The position numbers and the translations under genes were made by a program. The notes below the pieces were generated by a model. That model searched no databases, was not told the DNA's origin, and was given only the letters and a program-made list of their open reading frames with translations. A stretch of DNA of 64,000 nt, taken from positions 1 through 64,000 of the forward strand of contig NZ_AUBP01000006.1 of NCBI RefSeq assembly GCF_000429305.1. The letters are read 5' to 3'. This stretch comes from Desulfovibrio inopinatus DSM 10711 (GTDB lineage Bacteria > Desulfobacterota > Desulfovibrionia > Desulfovibrionales > Desulfovibrionaceae). Shown piece by piece: positions 55,525-64,000 of the stretch. Numbering within the stretch: position 1 is the first letter of the stretch; each line of letters begins with the position of its first letter.

Positions 55525-57360
55525 CTACGCGCAACGCATGAAGTCATCTCCATCGCCTTCATGATAAGCTAAAAAGCGCGCCAGCCCCTCTTTCCCCATG
55601 TATCGTTCCAGTTGTTTCTTCTCTGTTTGCAGTAAATCGACCAAAATCAGCCCGTCAAGAACTTCAGAGAAGTCGTGGTCCACATTGAAACACAACAACT
55701 TCCCTCCAAGTTTGAGATATTGCCTCAACAACACGGGAATGCCCTTCTGATCCGTTTCAATGTCAGCCAAGAGTTCAAGAAGGTCATCCATATTGCCGAC
55801 GAGCGTATTGGCAGCCTGCTGCAACCATTGTCCAGGACGAAGCGGTGTACGCGGTTGAACAAGCTGAGAAAGCTCGGGCAATGCGTATTGCTCTTCAAAA
55901 AAGCGGGCCATAAGCTGACGCGAAGCGGTCTTGTATTCATTGGTGATGCTGACCGGACCAAACAGCATGCGATATCGGGGATTACGAGCCACGATTTGCG
56001 CGACCCCTCGCCAAAGCAGCAAAAGCGAAGAATAACTTTTTTGATATTCAGGCCGGACAAAACTGCGTCCCAACTCCAACGCCGGGGATATCTGATCGAG
56101 AAATTGCGGTTTAAGCTTGAACAACGTGCTGATGTAAAGCCCTTTGGTCCCATGCTCTTTCAAAATAACATCCGTTTTCCCGATGCGGTACGCCCCAACA
56201 ATTTCTTGCTTTGCCCGGTTCCAGATAAAAAGATGAAGATAATAGGAGTCAAATTCGTCGAGATCGCACGCCTTCCCTGAACCTTCTCCGACTTTGCGGA
56301 ACGTAAATTCGCGGAGTCGGCCAATTTCCCGCAGGACAAGGGGGATACGTCGAGCCGATGCTGCGATGACATCATAATCTCCGCTTTGAACCAGAAAGCA
56401 ATCCTGCGGTAATCGACCGATTTCATCGGCCATGAGCTGTGCATTCAAAGGAGCTATTAACGCTTCATTACGCTGGGTTCCTTTGGGTACAAAAAATTTC
56501 CGTTTAGTCCGGGGTTTTTCCTGACGATTTTGCAGCAAATATGTCCGCATTTTCAGATACTGCATAATCGTTTCAGGCGTATCGGCGGCTGAAGAAAGTT
56601 TTCCCCAAGAAATAGGGTTACCGACCCGAACTTCAACGGTTTTATTTCGCCGTTTCATGAATTCACGCGGTAACAGTGCCGTACGCAAACTGGGATGGAC
56701 CAAGCCCATAAGCTGAAACATGGCACTGTTGGCTCCATCAAAATATACGGGCACAACAGTCGCCTGCGTTTTGGCAATGAGTCGAGCCACACTTGGACTC
56801 CAGTTCGAATCGACCACGCCGCGGGAACTCAAATGAAAATGCGAAACTGTTCCTGAAGGAAACACTGCCAGCATCCCTCCCTGCTTCAACCAGCGCAGGC
56901 TTTGCTTGAGACCGGCAATATTCCGCAACTCGGCGTCTTCTCCACCAAATGGATCAACCAAAACAAAATATTTACGTAATTCAGAAATGCGATTGAGAAT
57001 GTGGTTCGCCATGATTTTAATATCTTGGCGAACTCCAAGAAGCATGTGCGCCATGAAAATGCCTTCAGGCCCACCAAAAGGATGGTTGGCAACGACAACT
57101 GTAGGCCCTTCGCGCGGTATCCGTTCCCGATCTTCCGAGCTGATGCGATATGAAAAATCAAAGGCGGAAATAGCGGCATCAAGAAACTCATAATCATGCG
57201 CCGTATGTGGAATCGACTGGTATATCGAATAAATCTTCTTCAATGACAACAGATGATTAATAGGTGTGGTTACGGCGTTGAATACGGTATTCTTGATCGG
57301 TCCTGTAGAATGGACCTTAAAACAAAAATCTTCTCGTTGTTGGTTGTTGCGTTCAATCAT
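55525..57360 (-). CDS. OlsF-like bifunctional acyltransferase (PlsC domain + GNAT/OlsB domain)
   Basis: A 611-residue fusion. The N-terminal half (about 60-290) is a PlsC/OlsA acyltransferase with the NHPFGGPEG form of the acceptor motif (His about 93), VDPFGGEDAE, FPSGTVS and VPVYFDG. The C-terminal half (about 315-600) is an OlsB-type acyl-ACP:ornithine N-acyltransferase/GNAT: REFTFRKVGEGS, LDEFDSYYLHLFIWN, VGAYRIG, LELGRSFVRPEYQ. This order matches bifunctional ornithine-lipid synthases (OlsF). Expected product: ornithine lipids, membrane lipids without phosphate. AGGGGG before ATG 57360 fixes the start. The upstream gap 57361-57666 holds only a small GTGCCA/TGGCAC hairpin (57387-57404). 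Confidence 0.86.
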   Translation of the reverse strand: MIERNNQQREDFCFKVHSTGPIKNTVFNAVTTPINHLLSLKKIYSIYQSIPHTAHDYEFLDAAISAFDFSYRISSEDRERIPREGPTVVVANHPFGGPEGIFMAHMLLGVRQDIKIMANHILNRISELRKYFVLVDPFGGEDAELRNIAGLKQSLRWLKQGGMLAVFPSGTVSHFHLSSRGVVDSNWSPSVARLIAKTQATVVPVYFDGANSAMFQLMGLVHPSLRTALLPREFMKRRNKTVEVRVGNPISWGKLSSAADTPETIMQYLKMRTYLLQNRQEKPRTKRKFFVPKGTQRNEALIAPLNAQLMADEIGRLPQDCFLVQSGDYDVIAASARRIPLVLREIGRLREFTFRKVGEGSGKACDLDEFDSYYLHLFIWNRAKQEIVGAYRIGKTDVILKEHGTKGLYISTLFKLKPQFLDQISPALELGRSFVRPEYQKSYSSLLLLWRGVAQIVARNPRYRMLFGPVSITNEYKTASRQLMARFFEEQYALPELSQLVQPRTPLRPGQWLQQAANTLVGNMDDLLELLADIETDQKGIPVLLRQYLKLGGKLLCFNVDHDFSEVLDGLILVDLLQTEKKQLERYMGKEGLARFLAYHEGDGDDFMRCA

Positions 57361-57666
57361 GCCGACCCCCTTGTCGTCTGGAGGTAGTGCCATTCAGATG
57401 GCACCGCCAGACGGTGACTTTGCAAATATTGCGTTTCCAGGCAAAATATGCAGACTGGCCGGAAGAACTGTCACGGTCGTGTTAAAATTCAATGATATTT
57501 TACCCATGAAACGCTGAAAGGGACAATATATCGTACAGATGCAATAAATACAGCAACATGACAAAATTCATACACTCGATTTTTTTTATTGTTCTTGGTT
57601 TAGCTGATTCCCCCCCTGGAATCAAGAAACTCTCGTGTCTCACCAGACTCCGAGGAGAAAGCCGCC

Positions 57667-58263
57667 GTGTCCGATGCCAAACTCTACTCTATCGCAGCCA
57701 TAGCCAGAAAGCTTGATGCCCCAGAATCCACGCTCCACGCCTGGAAAAACCGTTTTGATGAATTCCTTCCCTGCGTCGGTTCCGGCCGCAATCGCCGTTT
57801 CCGTGCCGACGCTATCCCGGTCTTCATTGCCATACAAAACCTGCTTGGTGCAGGCTTGTCGACCAACGATATCAAATCGGAATTATCGAAATCATTTCCA
57901 CGTACCATCGAAACAGATCAATCACCAGCGTCTCAGGTCTCCGTTATGTCACAATCAAGTGTCGATGCTCCAGGAGTCGATAGCCACCTCACGGCCGCTA
58001 TCGGGGCAGAAATTGCTCGAGCCATAGGCGAAAATTTATCTCGATATTTTTCACAACCTGCCCCATTGCCAGATGAAACCGTCCAACACCTCAAAGCTCA
58101 AGCCGAAGAACAACAGCACACGTTGTGCAGTCTCCAAGATGAAAACAAAGCGCTTGTCGACAAGCTCCATGCCCTGGAGAACGAACTTGTACGCCTGCGT
58201 AAAGATCGACGAGAAATGGAAAAGTACCTTCTCGGCAAAATCAATACGGCTCAAAAAAAATAA
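57667..58263 (+). CDS. MerR-like winged-helix regulator with coiled coil
   Basis: A 198-residue protein starting at GTG with GAGGAG eight bases upstream. Residues 6-75 form a MerR-type DNA-binding domain (YSIAAIARKLDAPESTLHAWKNRF; RRFRADAIPVFIAIQNLLGAGLS). A Ser/Gln linker follows, then a long coiled coil (about 135-195, ETVQHLKAQAEEQQHTLCSLQDENKALVDKLHALENELVRLRKD). There is no ligand-binding Cys cluster. Relatives are DNA-binding proteins of unknown targets. It diverges from the OlsF-like gene, a candidate target. Confidence 0.8.
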   Translation: MSDAKLYSIAAIARKLDAPESTLHAWKNRFDEFLPCVGSGRNRRFRADAIPVFIAIQNLLGAGLSTNDIKSELSKSFPRTIETDQSPASQVSVMSQSSVDAPGVDSHLTAAIGAEIARAIGENLSRYFSQPAPLPDETVQHLKAQAEEQQHTLCSLQDENKALVDKLHALENELVRLRKDRREMEKYLLGKINTAQKK

Positions 58264-58428
58264 TCTTCATTTTGCCAGAGGCATGGGCAGGCTTTCTGGA
58301 GCAGAAGCATTGTGAAACGTCTCGCAGTGAAATACGTTATATGAGGTTGCAGAGACCACAGCAGACACGCTTGCCTGCTGTGTCCTCTCCGTTCTTCCCG
58401 GAATAGTCCGGACATAGACGTGTTATCT

Positions 58429-58782
58429 CTAAAATGACATGGTCTTTGACTCTGCAGCCAGATCGATCAGCGTTAATCCAGTCTCAATAACAAATCCTTC
58501 AGGCAAATCGTCCTCACCAAGCATACGACTGTGTGCGCATGGTTTGCAGACCATAATACGACCTTTTGCCTGCACAGCTTTAATATAGGGAAGCAATTCA
58601 TCGCCAGTGGGTGCTTTTATACGCTCACTCAAACCAAGGTTGGCCAGATATACGGCATCGTCCACAAGAAAGACCGTCACGTCATGCCCTTTTTCCACAG
58701 CAATCTTGGCAAACTGAAAACACCGAACGACGCGTGTCGGATCTTCCGGACCACGCGATAACACAAATAAAAATTGGCTCAT
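58429..58782 (-). CDS. DsrE/DsrF-like family protein
   Basis: A 117-residue soluble protein with the DsrE fold: LFVLSRGPEDPTRVVRCFQFAKIAVEKGHDVTVFLVDDAVYLAN, then GRIMVCKPCAHSRML. The Cys pair CKPC lies where sulfur-carrier members have their active Cys. DsrE relatives hand sulfane sulfur between proteins. It is not part of a dsrEFH set here, so sulfur relay is plausible, not shown. A GC-rich hairpin (58357-58382) separates it from the convergent MerR-like gene. Confidence 0.85.
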   Translation of the reverse strand: MSQFLFVLSRGPEDPTRVVRCFQFAKIAVEKGHDVTVFLVDDAVYLANLGLSERIKAPTGDELLPYIKAVQAKGRIMVCKPCAHSRMLGEDDLPEGFVIETGLTLIDLAAESKTMSF

Positions 58783-59001
58783 ATCACGTCCTTAAAGTTG
58801 CATTGTTTGAACAAAATAGAGTCCAAATAAAAAATCGTTCTTGCATATCACGGTTATTAATAGAAAAAAACGAACCGATCTGGTTCTGTCTGTAACGTGC
58901 GCAGGACTGTCTTTTTTTGCATTGCAGGAAAGCGATATTCGTTACTATAGAACGGACAAGCGATGTACAGAACGGCTGCCCGCAATCACAAGGAGATCAT
59001 C

Positions 59002-59973
59002 ATGGCGACACGCAATGAAGAGATATTACTTGAAGCAGGGACAAATGAATTAGAAGTCATTGAATTTTTAATACATGGCAAGGAAGACGGTTGTTTGGTT
59101 TCATCGTTCGGTGTGAATGTCGCAAAAGTTCTCGAAATTATGGAAGCCCCTCCGGGACTCCATCCTTCACCGGGTGCCACTCACCCCAGCTTCCTGGGTA
59201 CCATACCTCTTCGTGAACACATCCTTCCCATTATCGACCTGAGTGTCTGGCTGGAAATAGACAGAACTCCGGCCAAACATGAACTCATTATCGTAACAGA
59301 ATTCAACCAAACTGTGACAGGATTTCTTGTCTCCGATGTCACGCAAATCTACCGCGTTGCTTGGACGGACGTGTATCCTCCAAGCCAGATTGTTTCCAGC
59401 CAACCGACAAATTGCATTACCGGAACCATCCATTTTGATGATCATACCGTGCTCATGATCGACTTTGAGAAAATTATCAGTGAACTCGACAAAACGTTCG
59501 AGGGGCCACAAACATTTTCTCAACAGCAAGCATCACAACGATATCACGCAATGATTGTCGATGACTCTGGAACTATTCGAAATGTTATCGAAGACCGCTT
59601 TGCGCAAGCTAATTTTGCGGTGACAACCTTTAAAAACGGACGCGATGCATTGAACGCGCTGCTCGATATCAAAGAGGCGAGCTACAGCGGTGGAGTCGCC
59701 GTAACAGATGCCGTGAATATTATTATAGCAGATATTGAAATGCCGAGCATGGATGGATATACTTTGACAAAAAACATCAAAACCGACGAAGATTTACAAC
59801 ACATTCCCGTCATCCTTTTTTCTTCGCTTATCAGCGTTGCCAACCGCCGCAAAGGCGAAAGCGTCATGGCCGATGACCAAATCACCAAGCCCGAATTTCC
59901 AACTTTAGTTGAACGATCTCTAGCGCTTATCGAAAAATTCAAACAAAAAAGAGAACACCCGTTATCGGCATGA
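59002..59973 (+). CDS. cheV: Chemotaxis protein CheV (CheW-receiver fusion)
   Basis: A 323-residue adaptor. Residues about 15-170 are a CheW domain (VIEFLIHGKEDGCLVSSFGVNVAKVLEIM; LREHILPIIDLSVWLEI). Residues about 185-315 are a receiver with acidic pair VDDSG, phospho-Asp in IIADIEMPSMDG and Lys in ITKPEF. CheV couples chemoreceptors to CheA and adapts through phosphorylation. AAGGAG before ATG 59002 replaces a start 13 codons upstream. No other che gene lies nearby. Confidence 0.93.
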   Translation: MATRNEEILLEAGTNELEVIEFLIHGKEDGCLVSSFGVNVAKVLEIMEAPPGLHPSPGATHPSFLGTIPLREHILPIIDLSVWLEIDRTPAKHELIIVTEFNQTVTGFLVSDVTQIYRVAWTDVYPPSQIVSSQPTNCITGTIHFDDHTVLMIDFEKIISELDKTFEGPQTFSQQQASQRYHAMIVDDSGTIRNVIEDRFAQANFAVTTFKNGRDALNALLDIKEASYSGGVAVTDAVNIIIADIEMPSMDGYTLTKNIKTDEDLQHIPVILFSSLISVANRRKGESVMADDQITKPEFPTLVERSLALIEKFKQKREHPLSA

Positions 59974-60122
59974 TATGAAAGAGGAACACGAACAATTTCC
60001 TTGCGAATACATTGACGGAAGGATTTCTTGCTTTATCTGGAAAGCATGGTAGATAATAACAACACACTGATTTTTAGGGACGCCAGACTGGCATCATGAC
60101 CGCGAACAAGGGTTGGAGCATT

Positions 60123-60329
60123 ATGAAACCTCTCGCTTCGTTATCTAATGGACCGATTGAACCGGTCTCGGGCAGGTTTGTCGAAACGCAACGCATGATC
60201 AGCGAATATGTAATGGCGCGTAACAAACAGCGCAACGCAGAAATGCAGCGCATTGTGAACAGCGATAATATTCCAGATATTTTGTTTAAAGAAACGCTCA
60301 AGGGCTCCCTCGTTCGTACGACATCCTGA
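60123..60329 (+). CDS. Small unknown protein (68 aa)
   Basis: Starts MKPLASLSNGPIEPVSG, continues FVETQRMISEYVMARNKQRNAEMQRI, ends KGSLVRTTS. Soluble, with one amphipathic helix. GGAG lies just before ATG 60123. A strong hairpin follows the gene. Not recognised; real gene status rests on SD, composition and the following hairpin. Confidence 0.55.
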   Translation: MKPLASLSNGPIEPVSGRFVETQRMISEYVMARNKQRNAEMQRIVNSDNIPDILFKETLKGSLVRTTS

Positions 60330-60341
60330 TTGATTAGGATC

Positions 60342-60379
60342 TCGATAACGGCGTGTTGCCTTTTTCACGTCGTTATCGA
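60342..60379 (+). terminator. Long hairpin between the 68-aa gene and the ABC permease
   Basis: TCGATAACG-G-CGTG pairs with CACG-T-CGTTATCGA (14 bp including one G-U) around a ten-base loop that itself holds TTTTT. It ends 15 bp before the permease ATG, so it may be a leader structure as well as a terminator. Confidence 0.6.
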
Positions 60380-60394
60380 TAATGTCAATCCTGT

Positions 60395-61627
60395 ATGTTC
60401 CAGCGATTTTTTACCGGGCTCGTCCTTGCCCGATCCTCATTAGTCACACATAAGCTGCGCACGGTTTTGGCCATGCTCGGTGTCTTCCTTGGAGCTTTTG
60501 CTCTCATTGGAGTCCAGCATATTTCTCTCGCCATGATGGCCAAAGCCGAACAGGAAACCGCCAAGCTCGGTGTGAATCTTATGGGGGCTGTCGCCGGCCA
60601 AATTCGATTTCGACGCAATGGGAGTGCAACGGGTTCCGGTCGGGATAAAACCTTTACCCTTGCCGATGCTACGGCGCTGAGCAATGGCCTGCCACAAGTG
60701 AGCGCGGCCGCTCCGTTTTTCAACAAAACAACCTCGGTTCGATTTGCCGGCATCAAAGTTTCCTGCCTGCTTATTGGGACCAACGCGCAATATCCTGAAG
60801 TACGAAATGCCCAGCCGGAATTCGGCCGCTTCTTCAGCCCCATGGAATACAATAGAAAATCCATGGTCTGTGTGCTGGGACGTACCATCGCCAACAAACT
60901 CTTTGGATCGCCCCGTGCCGCTTTGGGACAACGCATTTTTCTCTATCGCGCCGGACTCCGTGTTATCGGAGTTATGGAAGAAAAGGGATCGGATTTTACA
61001 GGTTCGGATCAAGATGAACAGATTTTCGTCCCTCTGACGACCTATATGCGCCGCTTGGCCAACGTCGACTTCATCACCGGGGTCTACCTTCAACTTCGAG
61101 ATAGCGCGTCGTTTGCTCAAGCAAAACAAGATGCTGAAAAAATTTTACGCGTACGGCACCAAATCCCTCTCAACGGAAAGGATGACTTTTCGGTCTTGAC
61201 GGCCCAAGACGCCATCCGTGTTCAAACGGAAGCGCTCGGCTTGGTAGAGACTCTCGGCGTCATCAGCTCAAGCCTCTCATTTGCCGTTGGAGGCCTCGGA
61301 ATTCTCTCCATCATGATCCTCCTTGTGCGCAGCCGACGTCTTGAAATCGGTGTTCGCCGGGCCGTTGGAGCCAGGCGCCGCGACATAATACGACAATTTC
61401 TGCTCGAATCCGGCATCATGGCTGTTTTCGGCGGAGCGGCGGGTGTATTGGCCGCTTTGGTTTTACTTTCTATCGTCTATCCCTTGGCTGGATTTCCTCC
61501 AGTATATCAAATAGATCAAATTCTTGGTGCTCTCGTCGGCTCTGCCGCTTTGGGCCTGGTTGCCGGCGCGTACCCAGCATGGGTGGCTGCTCGTGTCGAA
61601 ATTCTCGATGTTCTCCGTAACGGATAA
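60395..61627 (+). CDS. ABC transporter permease, MacB/FtsX type
   Basis: A 410-residue membrane protein. One N-terminal helix (about 22-44, VLAMLGVFLGAFALIGVQ) is followed by a large periplasmic MacB-PCD domain (about 50-270), then three helices at 290-400 with the FtsX loop RSRRLEIGVRRAVGARRRDIIRQFLLES. Members work with an ATPase and often a HlyD adaptor on lipoproteins, peptides or antibiotics. No ATPase gene is adjacent in the window, which is unusual. The lipoprotein gene just downstream could be cotranscribed. Confidence 0.9.
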   Translation: MFQRFFTGLVLARSSLVTHKLRTVLAMLGVFLGAFALIGVQHISLAMMAKAEQETAKLGVNLMGAVAGQIRFRRNGSATGSGRDKTFTLADATALSNGLPQVSAAAPFFNKTTSVRFAGIKVSCLLIGTNAQYPEVRNAQPEFGRFFSPMEYNRKSMVCVLGRTIANKLFGSPRAALGQRIFLYRAGLRVIGVMEEKGSDFTGSDQDEQIFVPLTTYMRRLANVDFITGVYLQLRDSASFAQAKQDAEKILRVRHQIPLNGKDDFSVLTAQDAIRVQTEALGLVETLGVISSSLSFAVGGLGILSIMILLVRSRRLEIGVRRAVGARRRDIIRQFLLESGIMAVFGGAAGVLAALVLLSIVYPLAGFPPVYQIDQILGALVGSAALGLVAGAYPAWVAARVEILDVLRNG

Positions 61628-61701
61628 GGCTTTTTCTTGCCTCCGTGCAGGATTTACGGCATCACCATCACACATGAGATTGAGACCTATAAGGAGCGAC
61701 G

Positions 61702-61911
61702 ATGCAAAAGATACTGGCAGTCCTTATTCCGGCTTTGGTACTGACCTCCATGCTCACCGCCTGCGGTGGAGGAGGAGCAAAAAGCAGACAAGAAGTTCGT
61801 ACAACCACGGTTGGTCGCGAACTCATGGACCTTGAACAAGCTAAAAATCAAGGCGCCATCACACAAGACGAATATGAGAAGCTGAAGAAAAAAATTATCA
61901 AAGGTAATTAA
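61702..61911 (+). CDS. SHOCT-domain lipoprotein (69 aa)
   Basis: The signal and lipobox LTSM-LTAC put the lipidated Cys at residue 21. The C-terminal helix pair ELMDLEQAKNQGAITQDEYEKLKKKII is the SHOCT motif found at the ends of many small proteins. AAGGAG precedes the ATG. Probably anchored in the inner or outer membrane; partner unknown. Confidence 0.85.
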   Translation: MQKILAVLIPALVLTSMLTACGGGGAKSRQEVRTTTVGRELMDLEQAKNQGAITQDEYEKLKKKIIKGN

Positions 61912-62316
61912 GGCACGCTTCTGTATTGAGTCTGCTTCTCTGTAGGCATTGACGACGCCATACCAAGCTCGGAAATGCAAACTTTGGACCCTATACTGTT
62001 ATGAGACCGACGATGCACGTTGTCTCTGCCTCTCGATATCCAAGCCTTTCGTCGGGAGACATTTTCATTGTGCGCTGAAATACTATCGGTATGCAATACA
62101 CATTGAGTTATCGAATGCTCAAGAGATCCTTCGGACAAAATTTAACGTTCATACCGTAACACAGCTCTTTGCCGAAGAGTATTCCTTCAGGAACATGTGT
62201 GCGCCGCATTCCGCAGTGAAAAATCTTCAGACCATGCAGATAGTATACCGCCGTATCCTCTCGTTTAGAGTGGCCTTTATCTCAACAACTCGGTGTCACA
62301 CAATCGGGAGTCCCTC
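61912..62316. other. Intergenic region upstream of ubiX
   Basis: A 405-bp stretch without a gene I can support. A 123-residue plus-strand frame (61949-62320) is Cys- and aromatic-rich with no SD and runs into the ubiX start, so it is rejected. No hairpin or repeat stands out. Confidence 0.4.
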
Positions 62317-62886
62317 ATGAACCGTCTCATTATTGGTATTTCCGGAGCAAGCGGCGTTATTTATGGCGTCCGTATCCTCGAAGTATTGCGCCATATCCCC
62401 ACCGTGGAAACACACCTCGTTATCAGCCACGGAGCAGCCGTGACGTTGAGCCTTGAGACCGATCGTAATATTGAGGATGTGCAAGCCCTGGCCGATGTCG
62501 TCTACGACAACGCCAATTTGGCCGCCGCTATTTCAAGCGGATCATTTCGCATGCTCGGCATGACCGTCATGCCCTGTTCCATGAAAAGTCTGGCGCAGAT
62601 TGCGTTGTCACTCAATGACAACCTCTTGACCAGAGCGGCTGATGTGACACTGAAAGAAAGGCGTAAACTTGTCCTTGTTCCCCGTGAAACACCGTTACAT
62701 CTTGGCCACTTACGCCATATGACTGCCGTCACAGAAATGGGAGCGGTCATTTTGCCACCTGTTCCTTCCTTTTACCATGGGCCACAAACACTCATGGACG
62801 TCGTGGACCAGACCGTCGGGAAAGTGCTCGATCAATTCGGTATCGAACATAATCTTTTTCAACGTTGGGGTGGGCCGAGCGCGTAA
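62317..62886 (+). CDS. ubiX: UbiX-family flavin prenyltransferase
   Basis: A 189-residue enzyme that joins dimethylallyl phosphate to FMN, making the prenylated flavin used by UbiD-type decarboxylases. Marks are IIGISGASGVIYGVRILEVL at the N-terminus, ISSGSFRMLGMTVMPCSMKSLAQIA in the middle, RKLVLVPRETPLH, and LPPVPSFYHGPQTLMDVVDQTVGKVLD. GGAG before ATG 62317. UbiD itself is not seen. Complete and probably active. Confidence 0.93.
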   Translation: MNRLIIGISGASGVIYGVRILEVLRHIPTVETHLVISHGAAVTLSLETDRNIEDVQALADVVYDNANLAAAISSGSFRMLGMTVMPCSMKSLAQIALSLNDNLLTRAADVTLKERRKLVLVPRETPLHLGHLRHMTAVTEMGAVILPPVPSFYHGPQTLMDVVDQTVGKVLDQFGIEHNLFQRWGGPSA

Positions 62887-63058
62887 TGCCCCATATTTTT
62901 TATACTCCCTCTGGACAGGCTTTGCCAACCATGTGATTATGGTTCGGTGTACTCATTTCTTCTTCTCAGTCACACGCACGGGACAACGATGCCGAATCGA
63001 AATGGGGAACAGATGCCTCCCAGTATCGAAGCCCCTCAAACGCATTGTGGGTGAAGCG

Positions 63059-64000
63059 ATGAATCAGCCATTAGTCCTTGAATTACGACGTTTTATGGCT
63101 CCAGAATTTATTTTTGGCGCTGGCGCTTTGGATCTGGCAGGACGTCATGCCGCCCGGTTGGGAGCACAACGTGTCTTTGTCGTGACAGATCCAGGCGTGA
63201 TCTCCTCGGGATGGGCCGGCCGTGTGGTCACAAGTCTTGAAGATGAAGGTCTTGAATCAGTCATTTTCGACAACGTCAGTCCCAACCCCCGTGACGAGCA
63301 AGTTATGGAGGCGGTCGCTGAATATAAGGAAGCCGAATGCGATGCCATTGTCGCCGTGGGGGGCGGATCTCCCATGGATTTGGGGAAAGGTGTCGGCGTC
63401 GTTATTGCTGGAGGAAAACACATCCTCACGTATGAGGGAGTCGACAAAATTACTTCCTCAGGCCCCCCCCTGATATGTATTCCAACCACGGCTGGCACAT
63501 CGGCTGATGTCTCCCAGTTCACAATCATCACCGATACAAGCCGTAATCTCAAAGTCGCAATCGTCAGCAAAACTTTGATACCTAACGTGGCGCTCATCGA
63601 TCCCGTTCCGACGACGAGCCTGCCGCAGCACCTCACCGCGCATACCGGGCTTGATGCCTTAACCCACGCCATTGAAGCATATGTATCCACAGCGCATTCC
63701 CCGACGACCGATCTATTTGCCATTGAGTCCATAAAATATATCAAAGCCAACCTCATTTCGGCGATGACACATCCCATGGATCTCGACCTGCGTGGGGGAA
63801 TGGTCCTCGGCAGTCTGTATGCCGGTCTCGCTTTTTCCAACGCAATTTTGGGCGCGGTGCACGCCATGGCACATAGTCTGGGGGGACTGCTCGACCTTCC
63901 CCATGGTCAGTGCAATGCCATTTTACTTGATCATGTCATCCGCAACAACTTTGAAGCCTGCCCGAGTCGCTACATAGATATCGCGCGCGCTTTGGGAACC
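63059..64000 (+). CDS. Iron-containing alcohol dehydrogenase (truncated by window end)
   Basis: A frame from ATG 63059 runs 314 codons and leaves the window without a stop. The NAD(P) site AIVAVGGGSPMDLGKG is near residue 95-115 and IPTTAGTSADVSQF near 140-155. Metal ligands are D and H in GLDALTHAIEAYVS (about 193-206), H in AVHAMAHSLGG, and H in DLPHGQCNA. It belongs to the type III Fe-dependent ADH family, converting alcohols and aldehydes. A 240-residue frame on the other strand (63145-63867) is its shadow. The SD is weak. Confidence 0.92.
   Translation, partial: MNQPLVLELRRFMAPEFIFGAGALDLAGRHAARLGAQRVFVVTDPGVISSGWAGRVVTSLEDEGLESVIFDNVSPNPRDEQVMEAVAEYKEAECDAIVAVGGGSPMDLGKGVGVVIAGGKHILTYEGVDKITSSGPPLICIPTTAGTSADVSQFTIITDTSRNLKVAIVSKTLIPNVALIDPVPTTSLPQHLTAHTGLDALTHAIEAYVSTAHSPTTDLFAIESIKYIKANLISAMTHPMDLDLRGGMVLGSLYAGLAFSNAILGAVHAMAHSLGGLLDLPHGQCNAILLDHVIRNNFEACPSRYIDIARALGT

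Noticed and set aside
61949-62320. A 123-residue frame before ubiX
   Set aside because: No SD, biased residues and overlap with the ubiX start.
63145-63867. A 240-residue minus-strand frame at the right end
   Set aside because: It is antisense to the clear alcohol dehydrogenase, which has intact motifs and continues past the window.
1-64000. CRISPR array, prophage or integrated element
   Set aside because: No regularly spaced repeats, integrase, phage structural genes or att-like repeats at the tRNA genes were seen; only an IS5-type fragment at the left edge.

Overview
The window looks like chromosome of an anaerobic, motile, Gram-negative bacterium, most likely a Desulfovibrio-type sulfate reducer (Desulfovibrionales). 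This is inference. It rests on the mix of family types: a 2-hydroxyacyl-CoA-dehydratase-like double-cubane protein with its activator, hemerythrin, DsrE-like and HypC proteins, many PAS/Cache sensor kinases, a sigma-54 activator, CheV, a Maf/DUF115 protein and PEP-CTERM proteins. No dsr, apr or rRNA gene is present to settle it. Base composition looks roughly even. There is no prophage and no CRISPR array; the only mobile DNA is the tail of an IS5-type transposase at the left edge.

Layout. 1-7 kb: IS5 remnant, AEC permease, lone APS kinase, a secreted protein, the double-cubane protein with its ATP-driven activator (a strong hairpin between them), and a five-EF-hand protein. 7.4-13.1 kb: a 1904-residue CheB-CheR-PAS-histidine kinase-receiver protein. 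13.2-15.9 kb: a peptide-modification (RiPP) locus with a radical SAM/SPASM maturase, an unknown partner and a divergent NHLP-type precursor. The precursor's ribosome site and ATG are out of frame with its body, and it ends in Cys-Ser-TGA. 16-18.2 kb: MarR-GNAT fusion and an MFS carrier. 18.7-19 kb: two identical tRNA-Phe genes, each with its own terminator. 19-23 kb: small membrane protein, FAD/NAD oxidoreductase, HypC, ClC-CBS channel. 23-26.6 kb: EmrAB-like efflux operon with a TetR regulator and a palindromic operator.

27-28.6 kb: two tandem PEP-CTERM paralogues. 28.7-33.2 kb (minus): a set of genes led by a cysteine synthase fused to a full-length but motif-less cysteinyl-tRNA synthetase, translationally coupled to a K+ channel fused to bacteriohemerythrin, then two small unknowns. 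33.3-36.8 kb: Maf/DUF115 protein converging on an apparently zinc-less M3-peptidase-like protein. 37-45.5 kb: Cache hybrid kinase, two small Cys-rich metal-site proteins, hisI-hisG, a secreted protein, and a REC-PAS-GGDEF-EAL protein. 46-51.4 kb: exported beta-rich protein, ElyC-like protein, a Crp-like regulator leading a nucleoside-gate operon with a 58-residue membrane protein, and an SGNH hydrolase. 51.6-58.8 kb: DctB-like kinase, NifA-type activator, OlsF-like ornithine-lipid synthase, MerR-like regulator, DsrE-like protein. 59-64 kb: CheV, a small unknown, ABC permease, SHOCT lipoprotein, UbiX, and an iron alcohol dehydrogenase cut by the window end.

The features most worth following up are the RiPP locus (possible frameshift and possible selenocysteine), the CysK-pseudo-CysRS fusion, the hemerythrin-gated K+ channel, the double-cubane pair with its intercistronic terminator, and the pseudo-M3 protein. 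Starts were re-chosen on Shine-Dalgarno (SD) sites wherever the longest frame looked wrong.
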